Source: Massilia sp. YIM B02763
GTDB taxonomy: Bacteria > Pseudomonadota > Gammaproteobacteria > Burkholderiales > Burkholderiaceae_D
Direction: 5' to 3'
DNA length: 64,000 nt
Assembly: GCF_030412015.1 (NCBI RefSeq)
Contig: NZ_JASNRD010000021.1
Location: 1-64,000 of the forward strand
The first letter of the stretch is position 1; each line of letters opens with the position of its first letter. Below, piece after piece: positions 9,976 through 20,670 of this stretch. The notes under the pieces are model-generated. The model worked only from the letters and a program-made list of their open reading frames with translations. It searched no databases and was not told the DNA's origin. Made by a program: the position numbers and the translations under genes.

Positions 9976-11192
9976 GCCAGCTTGCCCTCATTGTCTTCTT
10001 CCTCGTCCCTGGCCGTGGCCGCGGTCGGACGGTCTTCCTTGATCGGCGACGGCCACAGGCCGGCCGGGCGGTACAGCATGATCAGGACCATGGCCAGGCC
10101 GTACAGCAGCTGGCGCAGCACCTCGGCCTCGATCACGACCTTGCCGAACAGCGTCTGCTGGGCCGGCTCGACGACGTGGCGCAGCACTTCCGGCAGCGCC
10201 GCCAGCAGCATGCCGCCCAGCACCACGCCGGGGATGTGGCCGATGCCGCCCAGCACCACCATCGCCAGCACGGAAATCGATTCCGTCAGCGAGAACGATT
10301 CCGGCGACACGAAGCCCTGGAAGGCGGCGAACATGGCGCCGGCCACGCCGCCGAACGAGGCGCCCATCGAGAACGCCAGCAGCTTCACGTTGCGGGTATT
10401 GATGCCCATCGCCTTGGCGGCGATCTCGTCCTCGCGGATCGCGACCCAGGCGCGGCCCAGGCGCGAGTGCTGCAGGCGGCTGGTCATGAAGATCGTCGCG
10501 ATGCACAGCAGCAGGAACAGGAAGTAGTAGGCGTTCACGGACGGCATGCCGAACCCGCCGATGAACACGGTGGCGCGCGAGCCCGGCTCGCCGGCCAGCG
10601 ACAGGCCGAACACGCGGATCGGGTCGATCAGGTTGATGCCTTGCGGGCCGTTGGTGAAATTGATCGGATCGTTCAGGTTGTTCATGAAGATCCGGATGAT
10701 CTCGCCGAAGCCCAGCGTCACGATGGCGAGGTAGTCGCCGCGCAGCTTCAGCGTCGGCGCGCCCAGCAGCGCGCCGAACAGCGCCGCGACGATGGCCGCC
10801 AGCGGCACGATCGCCCACACGGACAGGTGGATGCCCTCGGTGCGCACGCTCTCGCCGAAGGCGGCGACGATCGCATCCTGCAATTCCGGGTGGTAGTTGA
10901 TCAGGGACTCCAGCAGCGCCGCGAACTGTGGCGATGCGAGCAGGCCCGTCAGGTAGGCGCCGACGGCGAAGAAGGCGATGTAGCCCAAGTCGAGCAGGCC
11001 GGCGAAGCCGACCACGATGTTCAGGCCCAGTGCCAGCATGATGTACAGCAGCGCGATGTCGACGATGCGCACCCAGGAATTGCCGAACTGGGCGGCAATG
11101 AAGGGGAATACCAGCATCAGCGCCAGCACGACGGCCATGCTGGCATAGGCCTGGCGCGGCTTGTGGACCGTGTCGAACGTAAGGAGTGCCAT
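9972..11192 (-). CDS. livM: branched-chain amino acid ABC transporter permease LivM
   Basis: This is an inner-membrane permease subunit of 406 residues with about nine or ten hydrophobic helices. The family segments ALGLNIVVGFAGLLDLGYIAFFAVGAYL and GDYLAIVTLGFGEIIRI are clear. The C-terminus carries a charged tail rich in Glu and Asp (residues about 385-406), which is longer than the minimal family form. It pairs with LivH to form the translocation channel. Its start lies 14 bp after the livH stop. Confidence 0.93.
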
Positions 11193-11206
11193 GGATGTCC
11201 TCCTGC

Positions 11207-12136
11207 TTACGCGCGGTCCGCCACGCGCTCGCCCATGATGCCCGACGGGCGCACGGTCAGCACGAGGATCAGCACGATGAAGGCGAAGATGTCCTGGTAG
11301 TTACTGCCCAGGAAGCCGCCCGTCAGGTCGCCGATATAGCCGGCGCCCAGGCTTTCGATGATGCCCAGCACGATGCCGCCGATCATGGCGCCGTAGATAT
11401 TGCCGATACCGCCCAGCACGGCCGCGCAGAACGCCTTCATGCCCGGCAGCGTGCCCATGGCGAACTGGATCGACGCGTAGTTGGCGCCCCACATGACGCC
11501 GGCGACAGCCGCCAGCGCGGCGCCGATGGCGAAGGTGGAGACGATCACGCGGTTCGCGTCGACGCCCATCAGGCCCGCCACGCGCGGGTTCTCGGCGACG
11601 GCGCGCATGGCGCGGCCCATCTTCGTCTTCTCGACCAGGAACACGAGCGCCAGCATGGCGACGGCGGCCAGCACCAGCAGCAGCACCTGGGTCCGGGAGA
11701 TGACGGCGCCGCCCACCATGATCGGGTCCGACGACAGCAGTTGCGGGAACGGCAGCGGGCTGCGGCCCCAGATCATCATGGAGAAGGTCTGCAGCAGGAT
11801 CGACACGCCGATCGCCGTGATCAGCGGCGCCAGCCGCGGCGCATTGCGCAGGCGGCGGTAGGCGATGCGCTCGATCAGCACGTTGACGAGCATCGTGACG
11901 GGAATCGCGCCGACGATGGCGATGGCCAGCTGCACGCCGCCCGGCAGGCCAGGGAAGGCGCCGTCCAGCACCTTGAGGATCGACAGGCCGACCATGGCGC
12001 CGATCATGAGGACGTCGCCGTGGGCGAAGTTAATCAGGTTCAGCACGCCGTACACCATCGTGTAGCCGAGCGCGATCAGCGCATACATGCTGCCCAGCAC
12101 CAGTCCATTGAGGATCTGTTGGACAAAGGTTTCCAT
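11207..12136 (-). CDS. livH: branched-chain amino acid ABC transporter permease LivH
   Basis: This is the second permease subunit, 309 residues and highly hydrophobic, opening with FVQQILNGLVLGSMYALIAL and containing GYTMVYGVLNLINFAHGDV, both hallmarks of LivH. The start at 12136 was preferred over an upstream one because it begins the conserved first helix. It is the first gene of the livHMGF operon. No periplasmic binding protein gene sits beside it; a candidate lies at 59274-60413. Confidence 0.93.
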   Translation of the reverse strand: METFVQQILNGLVLGSMYALIALGYTMVYGVLNLINFAHGDVLMIGAMVGLSILKVLDGAFPGLPGGVQLAIAIVGAIPVTMLVNVLIERIAYRRLRNAPRLAPLITAIGVSILLQTFSMMIWGRSPLPFPQLLSSDPIMVGGAVISRTQVLLLVLAAVAMLALVFLVEKTKMGRAMRAVAENPRVAGLMGVDANRVIVSTFAIGAALAAVAGVMWGANYASIQFAMGTLPGMKAFCAAVLGGIGNIYGAMIGGIVLGIIESLGAGYIGDLTGGFLGSNYQDIFAFIVLILVLTVRPSGIMGERVADRA

Positions 12137-12313
12137 GCCGTCGTTTTTTCCTTTCGTAACAAAAACGGCACCCGGGATGCGAGTGCCGCTCTGTGGGCTG
12201 GCCTTGATGCCGCTGTTATGCAAGCAACATCATTCCAAACGCCATCATCATAACGATGTTTTTGGAAAACGAATATCGGAAAATGGATGACGGGGAGAAT
12301 ACGCACCACCAAA

Positions 12314-12402
12314 ACGTCGTCCCCGCGCAGGCGGGGACCCAATGTGCTCGCGCAGCCATCATGCAGGCAGAACTTGGGTCCCCGCCTGCGCGGGGACGAC
12401 GT
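12314..12402. repeat. paired REP-like palindromes (copy 1)
   Basis: Two inverted copies of a roughly 29-bp unit (12314-12342 and 12374-12402) each carry a short internal palindrome, core CCCCGCGCAGGCGGGG. The pair sits between livH and ispH. The same unit, with small changes, recurs at 16562, 23015, 27875 and 32353. Confidence 0.85.
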
Positions 12403-12416
12403 GATACGTGTAACTT

Positions 12417-13361
12417 TTAAGCCGCCGCCTTGCCCCCATCCAGCCCCTTCGGCAGCGGGAACGTGACGTTCTCTTCCACGCCCTCGAGCGCGCGCACATT
12501 GGCGGCGCCCAGTTCCTTCAGGCGGTCGATGACGGCCTGCACCAGCACTTCCGGGGCCGAGGCGCCGGCCGTGACGCCGATGCGGCGCTTGCCCGCGATC
12601 CAGGCCGGGTCGATGGCGGTGGCGTTGTCGACCATGTAGGCCGGCGTGCCCATCTTGTCCGCCACTTCGCGCAGGCGGTTCGAGTTGGAGCTGTTGGGGC
12701 TGCCGACGACGATCACCACCTCGACCTGCGGCGCCATGAACTTGACGGCCTGCTGGCGGTTGGTGGTGGCGTAGCAGATGTCGCCCTTCTTCGGCTCGAT
12801 GATCTCGGGGAAGCGTTTTTTCAGCGCGGCGATGATCTCGGCCGTGTCGTCGACCGACAGCGTCGTCTGCGACACGTAGGCCAGCAGCGCCGGATTGGCG
12901 ACCTGCAGGTTTTCCACATCCTCGACGGTCTCGACCAGGTGCATGCCCTCTTCCGCCTGGCCCATCGTGCCCTCGACCTCGGGGTGGCCGGCGTGGCCGA
13001 TCATGATGATCTCGGCGCCCTGCTTGCGCATCTTGCCCACTTCCACGTGCACCTTGGTCACCAGTGGGCAGGTGGCGTCGTACACCTTCAGGCCGCGCGA
13101 TTCGGCTTCGTCGCGCACGGCCTTGGAGACGCCGTGGGCCGAGAACACCAGGGTGTTGCCGGGCGGGACGTCGTCGAGGTCTTCGATGAAGATGGCGCCC
13201 TTGGCACGCAGGTCGTTCACGACGTAGGCATTGTGGACGATCTCGTGGCGCACGTAGATCGGCGCGCCGAACTGCTGCAGGGCACGCTCGACGATCTCGA
13301 TGGCGCGGTCGACGCCGGCGCAGAAGCCGCGCGGCTGGGCTAACAGGATCTCGTTTTCCAT
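12417..13361 (-). CDS. ispH: 4-hydroxy-3-methylbut-2-enyl diphosphate reductase
   Basis: IspH (LytB) catalyses the last step of the MEP isoprenoid pathway, turning HMBPP into IPP and DMAPP with a [4Fe-4S] cluster. The 314-residue product has the three cluster cysteines in their usual settings: RGFCAGV near residue 14, [11 protein letters not shown] near 96, and the third in [11 protein letters not shown] near 192. The HGVSKAV and SSNSNRL substrate-binding motifs are also present. It follows fkpB with a 7-bp gap, the same order as in many proteobacteria, so the two form an operon. Confidence 0.96.
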   Translation of the reverse strand: MENEILLAQPRGFCAGVDRAIEIVERALQQFGAPIYVRHEIVHNAYVVNDLRAKGAIFIEDLDDVPPGNTLVFSAHGVSKAVRDEAESRGLKVYDATCPLVTKVHVEVGKMRKQGAEIIMIGHAGHPEVEGTMGQAEEGMHLVETVEDVENLQVANPALLAYVSQTTLSVDDTAEIIAALKKRFPEIIEPKKGDICYATTNRQQAVKFMAPQVEVVIVVGSPNSSNSNRLREVADKMGTPAYMVDNATAIDPAWIAGKRRIGVTAGASAPEVLVQAVIDRLKELGAANVRALEGVEENVTFPLPKGLDGGKAAA

Positions 13362-13368
13362 GTGGTCT

Positions 13369-13827
13369 TTAGAGTACGGAAATCAATTGCACTTCGAACC
13401 GCAGCGGCTGGCCGGCCAGCGGGTGGTTGAAGTCGAACAGGGCGGCATCCTCGCGCAGTTCGCGCAGCACGCCGGCGAAGCGGCCGCCGCCCGGCGCGGC
13501 GAAGTCGACCAGGTCGCCGACCTGGTAGTCGGCGTCCGGCACGGAATTCTCTTCCAGTGTCTTCTTCGACACCAGCTGGATCAGCTCGGGATTGCGCGGT
13601 CCGAAGCCCTCTTCCGGGCCCAGCTCGAAGGTCTGGTGCGCGCCTTCCGGCATGCCCAGCAGGCGCTGCTCCAGGAACGGCGCCAGCTGGCCCTGGCCCA
13701 GCATCAGCGTGGCCGGCGTGCTGCCGAAGGTGGTGACGATGTCGGTGCCGCCCTGCGTGGCCAGGCGGTAATGCAGGGTCAGGTAGGCCGATTCGGTGAC
13801 GACGGGAACGTGAGTGGTGTCGGACAT
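13369..13827 (-). CDS. fkpB: FKBP-type peptidyl-prolyl isomerase (SlpA/FkpB-like)
   Basis: This is a small cytoplasmic FKBP-type prolyl isomerase and chaperone. The 152-residue product has the split FKBP fold with the inserted-in-flap domain: [32 protein letters not shown], then [21 protein letters not shown], the signature of SlpA-type enzymes. The start at 13827 was chosen because the frame upstream lacks family features. It is co-transcribed with ispH. Confidence 0.92.
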   Translation of the reverse strand: MSDTTHVPVVTESAYLTLHYRLATQGGTDIVTTFGSTPATLMLGQGQLAPFLEQRLLGMPEGAHQTFELGPEEGFGPRNPELIQLVSKKTLEENSVPDADYQVGDLVDFAAPGGGRFAGVLRELREDAALFDFNHPLAGQPLRFEVQLISVL

Positions 13828-13959
13828 GGTGAAGGTGTGCGGTTTGGCGTGCAAAGCGCTATTGTAAGCCAGAAGCGCTCCTTCCCGCCGCGTTCGGGGG
13901 CATTCCAGCCGCAAGCTGTTGCACGTTTTTTCGGCAGGCCGGAGATGAATGCTGCTTCG

Positions 13960-14904
13960 TCAAGCCGCTTCCCGTTCCACACCGCGTTCCTGCGGCTGGC
14001 GTGCAAACCGCGCCGGCGACACGCCGACATGGCGCAGGAAGGCGGCGCCGAAGGTGCTGGCCGAGCTGTAGCCGACCTGCTCCGCCACCCGCGCGACGGA
14101 CAGGCCGCCCTCGCGCAGCAGGCGCTGGGCCAGCGCCATGCGCCACAGCAGCAGGTAATCCATCGGCGTCGCGCCGACCGTCCTGCTGAAGCGCTCGAAG
14201 AAGGCCGAGCGCGACATCGCCGCCGCCTGCGCCAGCTGCTCGACGGTCCAGGCACGCGCGGGCTCCCCGTGCAGGCAGCGCAGCGCCGCGGCCAGGCGCG
14301 GATCGGCCAGGCCGCGCGCCACGCCCGGCGAGGCCGCGCGGCAGTCGTCCTGGCAGGCGGTCAGGCGCAGCGCCTCGATCAGCACCACTTCCAGCAGGCG
14401 CGCCAGCACCACCTCGCGCGCCGGCCGCCCGGCACGCGATTCGTCGTTGATCATCTGCACCAGCGTGGCCAGGCGCGGCTCGCCGCGCACCAGCAGCCAG
14501 CGCGGCATCAGCGATACCAGCAGCGCCGCATCGGGCGACTCGAACGTGCAATGGCCGATCAGCATGCGCGCGGCGACAGGCCCGTCCGGATCGCCCACGT
14601 GCACGCCGCCCGGCACCATTTGCACGGGCGAGGAGACGGCGTCGCGGTCGACCGCGCGCGGATTGCCGACATCGCTCGTCGCGAAGCCGTGCGCGGCCGG
14701 GATCAGCACGAAGTCGCCCGCGTGCAGGGTGATCGTGTCCTGGCCGTCGATGGCGAGATCGCAACTGCCCTCCAGCACGGCGCAATAGAAGGGCTGGCCG
14801 GATCCGGTACGCCGCACCAGCCAGGGCGCCGCGCAGGCGACGACCTTGGTCGTGGCGGCGCGGGGCTGCAGCAGCGAGACGACTTCGGCTAACGGGTCGG
14901 TCAT
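13960..14904 (-). CDS. AraC-family transcriptional regulator (cupin_6 type)
   Basis: This is a DNA-binding regulator of 314 residues. The N-terminal cupin-like domain (about residues 10-190) resembles the AraC_N/cupin_6 group, with FYCAVLEGSCDLAIDGQ and LHAGDFVLIPA. The C-terminal AraC domain has two helix-turn-helix units: WTVEQLAQAAAMSRSAFFERF and LSVARVAEQVGYSSASTFGAAF. It is divergent from an SDR oxidoreductase gene starting at 15004. Regulators of this subgroup commonly control such a neighbouring oxidoreductase, so the SDR gene is the likely target. The ligand is unknown. Confidence 0.92.
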   Translation of the reverse strand: MTDPLAEVVSLLQPRAATTKVVACAAPWLVRRTGSGQPFYCAVLEGSCDLAIDGQDTITLHAGDFVLIPAAHGFATSDVGNPRAVDRDAVSSPVQMVPGGVHVGDPDGPVAARMLIGHCTFESPDAALLVSLMPRWLLVRGEPRLATLVQMINDESRAGRPAREVVLARLLEVVLIEALRLTACQDDCRAASPGVARGLADPRLAAALRCLHGEPARAWTVEQLAQAAAMSRSAFFERFSRTVGATPMDYLLLWRMALAQRLLREGGLSVARVAEQVGYSSASTFGAAFLRHVGVSPARFARQPQERGVEREAA

Positions 14905-15003
14905 GACGGACGCTCGCGATAGAAAGATGGACTTCCGAGTGTAGCAAGTCCAGGCCCGCAGGTCTATCGTTCCGGTTCCACATCACCAACACAAGGAAAT
15001 GCC

Positions 15004-15750
15004 ATGCAAACCGTCATGATCACCGGCTGCTCGTCCGGCTTCGGCCTCGATACCGCCAAGCTGTTCCTCGAGCGCGGCTGGAACGTCGTCGCCACGATGC
15101 GCACGCCGGACCCGGACCTGCTGCCCCGCTCCGAGCGCCTGAAGATCGTCGCCCTCGATGTCACCGATGCCGCCAGCATCCAGGCCGCCCTCGACGCGGC
15201 CGGCCCCATCGACGCGCTGGTCAACAATGCCGGCATCGGCGTGCTGGCGGCGCTCGAAGGCACGCCCATCGCCACGGCGCGCGAGGTCTTCGAGACGAAC
15301 ACCCTCGGCACCGTCGCGATGACGCAGGCCGTGCTGCCGCAGTTCCGCGCGCGCCGCGCCGGCGCCATCGTCAACGTCACCTCGAGCGTCACGCTCAAGT
15401 CGCTGCCGCTGCTGTCCGTGTACACGGGCAGCAAGGCCGCCGTGAACGCGTTCACGGAATCGCTGGCGCTGGAGCTGGAACCGTTCGGCATCCGCGCCCG
15501 CCTCGTGCTGCCGGGCCGCGCGCCCGCCACGCGCTTCGGCGAGAACGCCCGTTCTCGCATGGGCAGCGCCTTCCCCGAGCCGTATGCGCAATTCGCCCAG
15601 GGCGTGTTCGCCGCCCTGCAGGACATGTCGACGCCGACGACGGCGTCGCAGGACGTGGCCGAAGCCGTGTGGCACGCCGTCACCGACCCGGCGGCGCCGA
15701 TGCGCATCCCCGCCGGCGCGGATGCCGTGGCGCTGGCGAACGAAGACTGA
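15004..15750 (+). CDS. SDR-family oxidoreductase
   Basis: This is a classical short-chain dehydrogenase/reductase of 248 residues. It has the cofactor motif TGCSSGFG (TGxxxGxG), the NNAGIG motif, and the catalytic Ser and YTGSK (Y-x-x-x-K). AGGAAA-like bases precede the ATG. It is transcribed away from the AraC gene across a roughly 100-bp shared promoter region, and should use NAD(P)H on a small carbonyl or alcohol. Substrate specificity cannot be inferred. Confidence 0.92.
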   Translation: MQTVMITGCSSGFGLDTAKLFLERGWNVVATMRTPDPDLLPRSERLKIVALDVTDAASIQAALDAAGPIDALVNNAGIGVLAALEGTPIATAREVFETNTLGTVAMTQAVLPQFRARRAGAIVNVTSSVTLKSLPLLSVYTGSKAAVNAFTESLALELEPFGIRARLVLPGRAPATRFGENARSRMGSAFPEPYAQFAQGVFAALQDMSTPTTASQDVAEAVWHAVTDPAAPMRIPAGADAVALANED

Positions 15751-15790
15751 ACGTTGTCTACAGGCGCGCGCGGCATGCTATCGTTGGCAC

Positions 15791-16552
15791 ATGTCCCACC
15801 GTGAATTCGCGCCGCCCGCGGCCTTGCGGGAATCGGTCCGCTGCTTCTGGCACGAGCGGCGCGCCGGCCCGGCACGCATCGACGTCCTGCCCGACGGCCA
15901 TCCCGAAATCGTCTTTCATGCGGGCGGCCCCTGCCGCATGGAAGACGGCAGCCCCCTGCCTTCGCCGTTCGTCATGGCGCTGCTCGACGGCCCCGTTGCC
16001 TTGCGCACGGACGGCCCGCTCGACATCCTCGGCATCCGCTGCTTTCCCTGGACCGTGTACGAGCTGCTCGGCCTGCCGTCCGGCACGGCGGCGATCGATT
16101 TGACCGCTCACCCGATCGCCACGCTGCAACCCACCGTGGCCCGCGCCCTGCTCGACGGCCGCGTCGACGATGCGGTCGCCGCGCTCGCCCGGCACCTGTC
16201 GGCCGGACGGGTCGACGTCGATCGCCTGCTGGCGCGCGCGGGCGGCGCCATGCGCGACGCGGGCGGCACGCTGCCCGTCGTCCGCGTCGCGGCGGCGGCC
16301 CATGCGACGGTACGCACGCTGGAACGCCGGTTCAAGCGCGCGTCCGGGCGCACCGTGAAGGACGTGTCGGGCCTGATGCGCTTCGAACAGGTGCGCAACC
16401 GGCTGTGGATCGATCCGGACGCCGACCTGGCCGGCCTGGCGCAGGAATACGGCTATGCGGACCAGCCGCACCTGAGCCGGGAATTCAAGCGCTACAGCGG
16501 GACGACGCCGGCAGCGTTCGCGCAGGGGCGCCGCGAAGAAAACAAGTCCTGA
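15791..16552 (+). CDS. helix-turn-helix transcriptional regulator, AraC family
   Basis: This 253-residue regulator has an N-terminal DUF6597-like sensing domain (VRCFWHERR, VLPDGHPEIVFHAGG) and a C-terminal AraC-type DNA-binding domain. The second helix-turn-helix reads LAGLAQEYGYADQPHLSREFKRYSG, typical of the family. The start at 15791 is the ATG that opens the conserved sensor domain. It lies 40 bp after the SDR gene on the same strand, so the two could share a transcript. Its target is unknown. Confidence 0.88.
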   Translation: MSHREFAPPAALRESVRCFWHERRAGPARIDVLPDGHPEIVFHAGGPCRMEDGSPLPSPFVMALLDGPVALRTDGPLDILGIRCFPWTVYELLGLPSGTAAIDLTAHPIATLQPTVARALLDGRVDDAVAALARHLSAGRVDVDRLLARAGGAMRDAGGTLPVVRVAAAAHATVRTLERRFKRASGRTVKDVSGLMRFEQVRNRLWIDPDADLAGLAQEYGYADQPHLSREFKRYSGTTPAAFAQGRREENKS

Positions 16553-16561
16553 TCAATCAAC

Positions 16562-16650
16562 CCGTCGCCCCTGCGAAGGCAGGGGCCCAAGTCCTGCAAG
16601 CATCGCCGCGACGCCGGCAACATTGGGCCCCTGCCTTCGCAGGGCGACGG
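16562..16650. repeat. paired REP-like palindromes (copy 2)
   Basis: Inverted units at 16562-16590 and 16623-16650 share the core CCCTGCGAAGGCAGGG. The pair lies between an AraC-type gene and a monooxygenase gene. Confidence 0.85.
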
Positions 16651-16733
16651 TGCATGACGTTTGTCGCATTCGTGCAAGCCATGACCTGCACCTGCCCCGT
16701 ACCGTGCGGCTTTCATTACCGGAAACCCGCACC

Positions 16734-18227
16734 ATGCACCCTAGCTACGACGTCATCATCGCCGGCGCCGGCCCCGTCGGCCTGTTCCTGGCCTGCGAAC
16801 TTGCCCTGGCCGGCTGCGCCGTCCTCGTCCTGGAACGGGAACCGGATCCTGACTCACCATTGAAGCGGCTGCCCTTCGGCCTGCGCGGCCTGAACGCGCC
16901 CACGATCGCGGCATTCGAACGCCGCGGCCTGCTGGACGAGCTCGCCATGCCGGCGCCCCTCGCGCATACCGCCGGTGTACCCGGTTCGCGTCCTGGCGGC
17001 CACGTCGCCGGCATCCAGTTCTCCATCGACGACGTCGACACCACCCAGTGGCCGTGGCGCCTGCCGGATGCGGGCGCTCCCACGCGCATGGCCGAGATGG
17101 CCGCGCTCGAACGGGTGCTGGCGCGTCGCGCGCAGGCGCTCGGCGTGACGATCCGGCGCGGCGCCGCCGTGGATGCCGTGCGCCGGCATGCGGATGGCGT
17201 CACCGTCACGGCCGGCGGCGCGACCTTCGCGGCCGCCTGGCTCGCCGGCTGCGACGGCGGCCGCAGCGCGGTGAGGAAGGCGCTCGGCGTCAGCTTCGCC
17301 GGCACCGAGCCGGCGTTCACGGGCTATACGGTGAGCGCCGACATCGCCCACCCGGAGCTGCTGCGCCCAGGGCGCAACCTGACGCCGGCCGGCATGTACC
17401 TGCAGTCCCAGCCGGGCTACCTCGTCCTGCAGGACTTCGACGGCGGCGCCTTCCACGACAGCGGCGAGCGCCCCACGCGCGCGCATGTGGAGGCGCTGCT
17501 GCGCCGCATCTCCGGCACCGGCGTCGCCATCGAGGCCCTGCACGTCGCCACCACCTGGACCGACCGCGCGCGCCAGGCCGTCGCCTACCGCAGCGGCCGC
17601 GTGCTGCTGGCCGGCGACGCGGCCCACATCCACGCTCCGCTGGGCGGCCAGGGCCTGAACCTGGGCATCGGCGACGCCATGAACCTGGGCTGGAAGCTGG
17701 CCGCCACCATCCGGGGGAAGGCCCCGGATGGCCTGCTGGACAGCTACCATGCCGAGCGCCACCCGGCCGGCGCGCGCGTGCTGGACTGGTCGCGCGCCCA
17801 GGTCGCCGCGATGGCGCCGGAACCAGGGGCCCGCGCCCTGCACGCCGTCCTGCGCGACCTGCTGGCGACGCGCGACGGCGCCACCTATGCGGCGGGACGG
17901 GTCTGGGGCGTGCTGCAGCGCTACGACCTCGGCCAGCCGCACCCGCTGGCGGGCCGCGGCATGCCCGCCTTCGCCTTCGACGACCGCAGCGCCGTCGATG
18001 CCCTGATGCGCGCGGGACGCGGCTTCCTCCTCGATTTCTCCGATGCTAGTTCTCGCGCGACATTGGCTGGCGAATATGGCATCGCCTACGTTCCGGCCAG
18101 CGCGCCGGAACGCCTGGGCACCAGCTGCCTGCTGGTCCGCCCCGACGGCATCGTCGCCTGGGCCAGCGAAGGGCGGGACGATTGCGGCGGCCTGCGCGAT
18201 GCCATGGCCCGCTGGTTCGCCGCCTGA
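16734..18227 (+). CDS. FAD-dependent aromatic monooxygenase
   Basis: This is a class A flavoprotein monooxygenase of 497 residues that should hydroxylate an aromatic or polyketide substrate using NAD(P)H and oxygen. Motifs are the N-terminal [14 protein letters not shown] (GxGxxG), the middle [13 protein letters not shown] (DG motif) and [34 protein letters not shown] (GD motif plus FAD ribityl contact). The C-terminal third is thioredoxin-like, as in phenol hydroxylase relatives. The start at 16734 is the ATG just before the first beta strand. It stands alone, and no degradation cluster is adjacent. Confidence 0.9.
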   Translation: MHPSYDVIIAGAGPVGLFLACELALAGCAVLVLEREPDPDSPLKRLPFGLRGLNAPTIAAFERRGLLDELAMPAPLAHTAGVPGSRPGGHVAGIQFSIDDVDTTQWPWRLPDAGAPTRMAEMAALERVLARRAQALGVTIRRGAAVDAVRRHADGVTVTAGGATFAAAWLAGCDGGRSAVRKALGVSFAGTEPAFTGYTVSADIAHPELLRPGRNLTPAGMYLQSQPGYLVLQDFDGGAFHDSGERPTRAHVEALLRRISGTGVAIEALHVATTWTDRARQAVAYRSGRVLLAGDAAHIHAPLGGQGLNLGIGDAMNLGWKLAATIRGKAPDGLLDSYHAERHPAGARVLDWSRAQVAAMAPEPGARALHAVLRDLLATRDGATYAAGRVWGVLQRYDLGQPHPLAGRGMPAFAFDDRSAVDALMRAGRGFLLDFSDASSRATLAGEYGIAYVPASAPERLGTSCLLVRPDGIVAWASEGRDDCGGLRDAMARWFAA

Positions 18228-18294
18228 ACGCACATCAGTATCTTCGGAACATAGCGAGCCGATAATGCATCCCGGGCATCCGACGGGAGAACGC

Positions 18295-18969
18295 ATGGGC
18301 ATCAATGACTGGATCGAGGGAGAGCGGCCGCGCGAGCGCCTCGTGCGCGAGGGGGCGGCGGCATTGTCGAACCCGGAATTGCTGGCGCTGCTGCTGCGCG
18401 TGGGCGTGCGCGGGAAAAGCGCCGTCGAGCTGGGACGCGACATCCTGCAGCACTTCGGCTCGCTGCACGGCCTGTTCGGCGCGTCGCTCGACGATTGCAC
18501 GGAGGTGCACGGCCTGGGCATGGCGAAATATGCGCAGTTGCAGGCCGTGATGGAACTGGCGCGGCGCGCCATCGCCGAGCAATTGCAGGCCGGCGAGACC
18601 TTCGCCTCACCCGAACTGGTGAAGCGTTACCTGCGCATGAAGCTGTCCGGCAGGCGCCACGAATCCTTCGTCGTGCTGTTCCTGGACGTCAAGAACCGCC
18701 TGATCGCCGACCGGGAACTGTTCCGGGGCACGCTCACGCATGCGAGCGTGTACCCGCGCGAAGTCGTCGTCGAGGCGCTGGCGCACAATGCCGCCAGCGT
18801 CATCCTCGCGCACAACCATCCGTCGGGCGTGGCCGAACCGAGCGCCGCCGACCTCGGCCTGACGCGGCAGCTGGCGCAGGCGCTGGAACTGGTCGACATC
18901 CGCGTGCTCGACCACATCGTCGTGGCCGGGCCGCTGGTGCATTCGTTCGCCGAGCACGGGCAGTTATGA
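18295..18969 (+). CDS. radC: DNA repair protein RadC, JAB/MPN domain
   Basis: RadC is a conserved JAMM-motif protein of uncertain role, once linked to DNA repair. The 224-residue product has an N-terminal helix-hairpin-helix part ([20 protein letters not shown]...[15 protein letters not shown]). The C-terminal MPN domain carries the metal motif [15 protein letters not shown] (H-x-H-x(10)-D). The ATG at 18295 was chosen because GGGAG stands about 7 bases upstream. It converges on the hybrid kinase gene, overlapping it by six bases at the stop codons. Confidence 0.93.
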   Translation: MGINDWIEGERPRERLVREGAAALSNPELLALLLRVGVRGKSAVELGRDILQHFGSLHGLFGASLDDCTEVHGLGMAKYAQLQAVMELARRAIAEQLQAGETFASPELVKRYLRMKLSGRRHESFVVLFLDVKNRLIADRELFRGTLTHASVYPREVVVEALAHNAASVILAHNHPSGVAEPSAADLGLTRQLAQALELVDIRVLDHIVVAGPLVHSFAEHGQL

Positions 18970-20670
18970 GGTCGTGCGGGCCAGCGCGCGGTCGACGCTG
19001 GCCGCCAGGTCGGCCAATTGGAAGGGCTTGCGCAGCAACATGTCGTTCCCGAGGATTTCCTCGATGGCGCGCATGTCCGCATAGCCGGTGGCGATGATCA
19101 TCGGCATGTGCGGGAAGACCTCGCGCGCCTTGCGCATCAGTTCGGCGCCCGTCATGCCGGGCATCAGGTAGTCGGTGATCATCAGCGCCGGGTGCTCGCG
19201 TTCCAGCGCGGCCAGGGCCGCCGTCCCGTCCGCCGCCTGGATCACCTGGTGGCCGAGGGCCTGCAGCGATTCCGCGACCGAGTTGCGGACCACGTCGTCG
19301 TCCTCGACCAGGAGGATGCGCGCCCGCACCTGGGGCCGCGGCGGCAGGTCCGGGGCGGTACCGGCATCGGCTTCGTCCGCCGCGGCGCAGCGCAGCCAGA
19401 TCTCGACCGTGGTGCCCTGGCCGGGCAGGCTGACGATGCGCGCGGCGCCGCCCGACTGCTGCGCCATGCCGTACACCTGGCTCAGGCCCAGGCCCGTGCC
19501 CTTGCCCACCGGCTTGGTCGTGAAGAAGGGTTCGAACACCTTGGCGGCCACGTCCGGCGGCATGCCCTCGCCGTCGTCGGCCACGGCGATGCGCACGTAA
19601 TCCCCGTCCGGCAGCAGACCTTCCGGCGGCACGGCGCGCGCCGCGTGGAAGCGCAGGCTGCCGCCGTCCGGCATGGCGTCGCGGGCATTGATCGCCAGGT
19701 TCAGCAGCGCCATCTCCATCTGGTTCGCGTCGGCCAGCACGGCGCCGCAGGCATGGTCGAGGTCGAAGCCGAGCGCGATCGCTGAGCCGACCGACGTCGC
19801 CACCAGTTCGCGGATGCCGTCGAACAGCGCGTCCACGGGAACGGGACGCAGGTCCAGGCTCTGGTTGCGCGAAAACGCCAGCAGCTGGCCCGTCAGCTTG
19901 GCGCCGCGCTGGCAGGCGTTGCGCGCCACGCCCGCGCGCTTTCTGGTCGCCTCGTCCGCCGACGTCAGCATGATCAGGTCCATATTGCCCTGCACGACGT
20001 TGAGCAGGTTGTTGAAGTCGTGCGCGATGCCGCCCGTCAGGCGCCCGATCGCTTCCATCTTCTGCAGCTGGGACACGGTCTGCAGCACCCGTTCGCGTTC
20101 GATGATCTCGTTGGTCAGGCGGTCGTTGGCCTGGGCCAGCGCGCGCGTGCGCTCGTCGATGCGCAGCTCCAGCGTCTCGTTGAGCTGCACCAGCTGTTCG
20201 CGGCTGCCACGCAGGTCGCGGGCATCGCGTTCGCGCTCCACCACCATGTCGCGCGCATGGTACTGGCGGCGCCGTCCGCGCAGGGCCGAGGCGGCCGCGC
20301 TGCGCAGCGTCTGCACGTTGAGCGGACGCTCGAGCAGCAGGATGTTGCCCAGTTCGGCGAGCCGGCCGCGCACGCCGATGCCGTCGCGGCTGACGGGCCG
20401 CGACACCAGCAGCACCAGGGGAAAGTCGGACCAGGGCGGCTGGCGCTCCAGGCTGGCGGCCAGACGGTCGATGCCGGCGTCGTCGAGCGCTTCCTCGGCG
20501 ACGATGGCGGCGCCGGCGCCCTCCGCGATGCCGGCCAGCAAGGCGTCCAGCGAGGCCATGACGGCGCAGCCGAACTGCTCGCGTTCCAGCACTTCGGCGA
20601 TGACCTCGGCGTCGCGGCCGCGCGGCGCAAGCACCAGGAGGCGCAGCTCGGGGGCGTCAGGACTGGCCAT
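18964..20670 (-). CDS. hybrid histidine kinase with degenerate N-terminal receiver
   Basis: This is a soluble signalling kinase of 568 residues. Residues 8-125 form a receiver-like domain in which the phospho-acceptor aspartate appears replaced (AAIVAEEAL around 54-61). A coiled-coil linker (about 140-200) follows. HisKA then carries the phosphorylatable His217 in [11 protein letters not shown], and the HATPase has N, G1 and G2 boxes around 328, 366 and 390. A canonical C-terminal receiver has Asp500 in MITDYLMPG. There are no membrane segments. Its start lies inside the 3' end of the KaiC-like gene, and that pairing is found in other proteobacteria. The likely model is that the KaiC-like protein controls or is controlled by this kinase. 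Confidence 0.9.
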   Translation of the reverse strand: MASPDAPELRLLVLAPRGRDAEVIAEVLEREQFGCAVMASLDALLAGIAEGAGAAIVAEEALDDAGIDRLAASLERQPPWSDFPLVLLVSRPVSRDGIGVRGRLAELGNILLLERPLNVQTLRSAAASALRGRRRQYHARDMVVERERDARDLRGSREQLVQLNETLELRIDERTRALAQANDRLTNEIIERERVLQTVSQLQKMEAIGRLTGGIAHDFNNLLNVVQGNMDLIMLTSADEATRKRAGVARNACQRGAKLTGQLLAFSRNQSLDLRPVPVDALFDGIRELVATSVGSAIALGFDLDHACGAVLADANQMEMALLNLAINARDAMPDGGSLRFHAARAVPPEGLLPDGDYVRIAVADDGEGMPPDVAAKVFEPFFTTKPVGKGTGLGLSQVYGMAQQSGGAARIVSLPGQGTTVEIWLRCAAADEADAGTAPDLPPRPQVRARILLVEDDDVVRNSVAESLQALGHQVIQAADGTAALAALEREHPALMITDYLMPGMTGAELMRKAREVFPHMPMIIATGYADMRAIEEILGNDMLLRKPFQLADLAASVDRALARTTS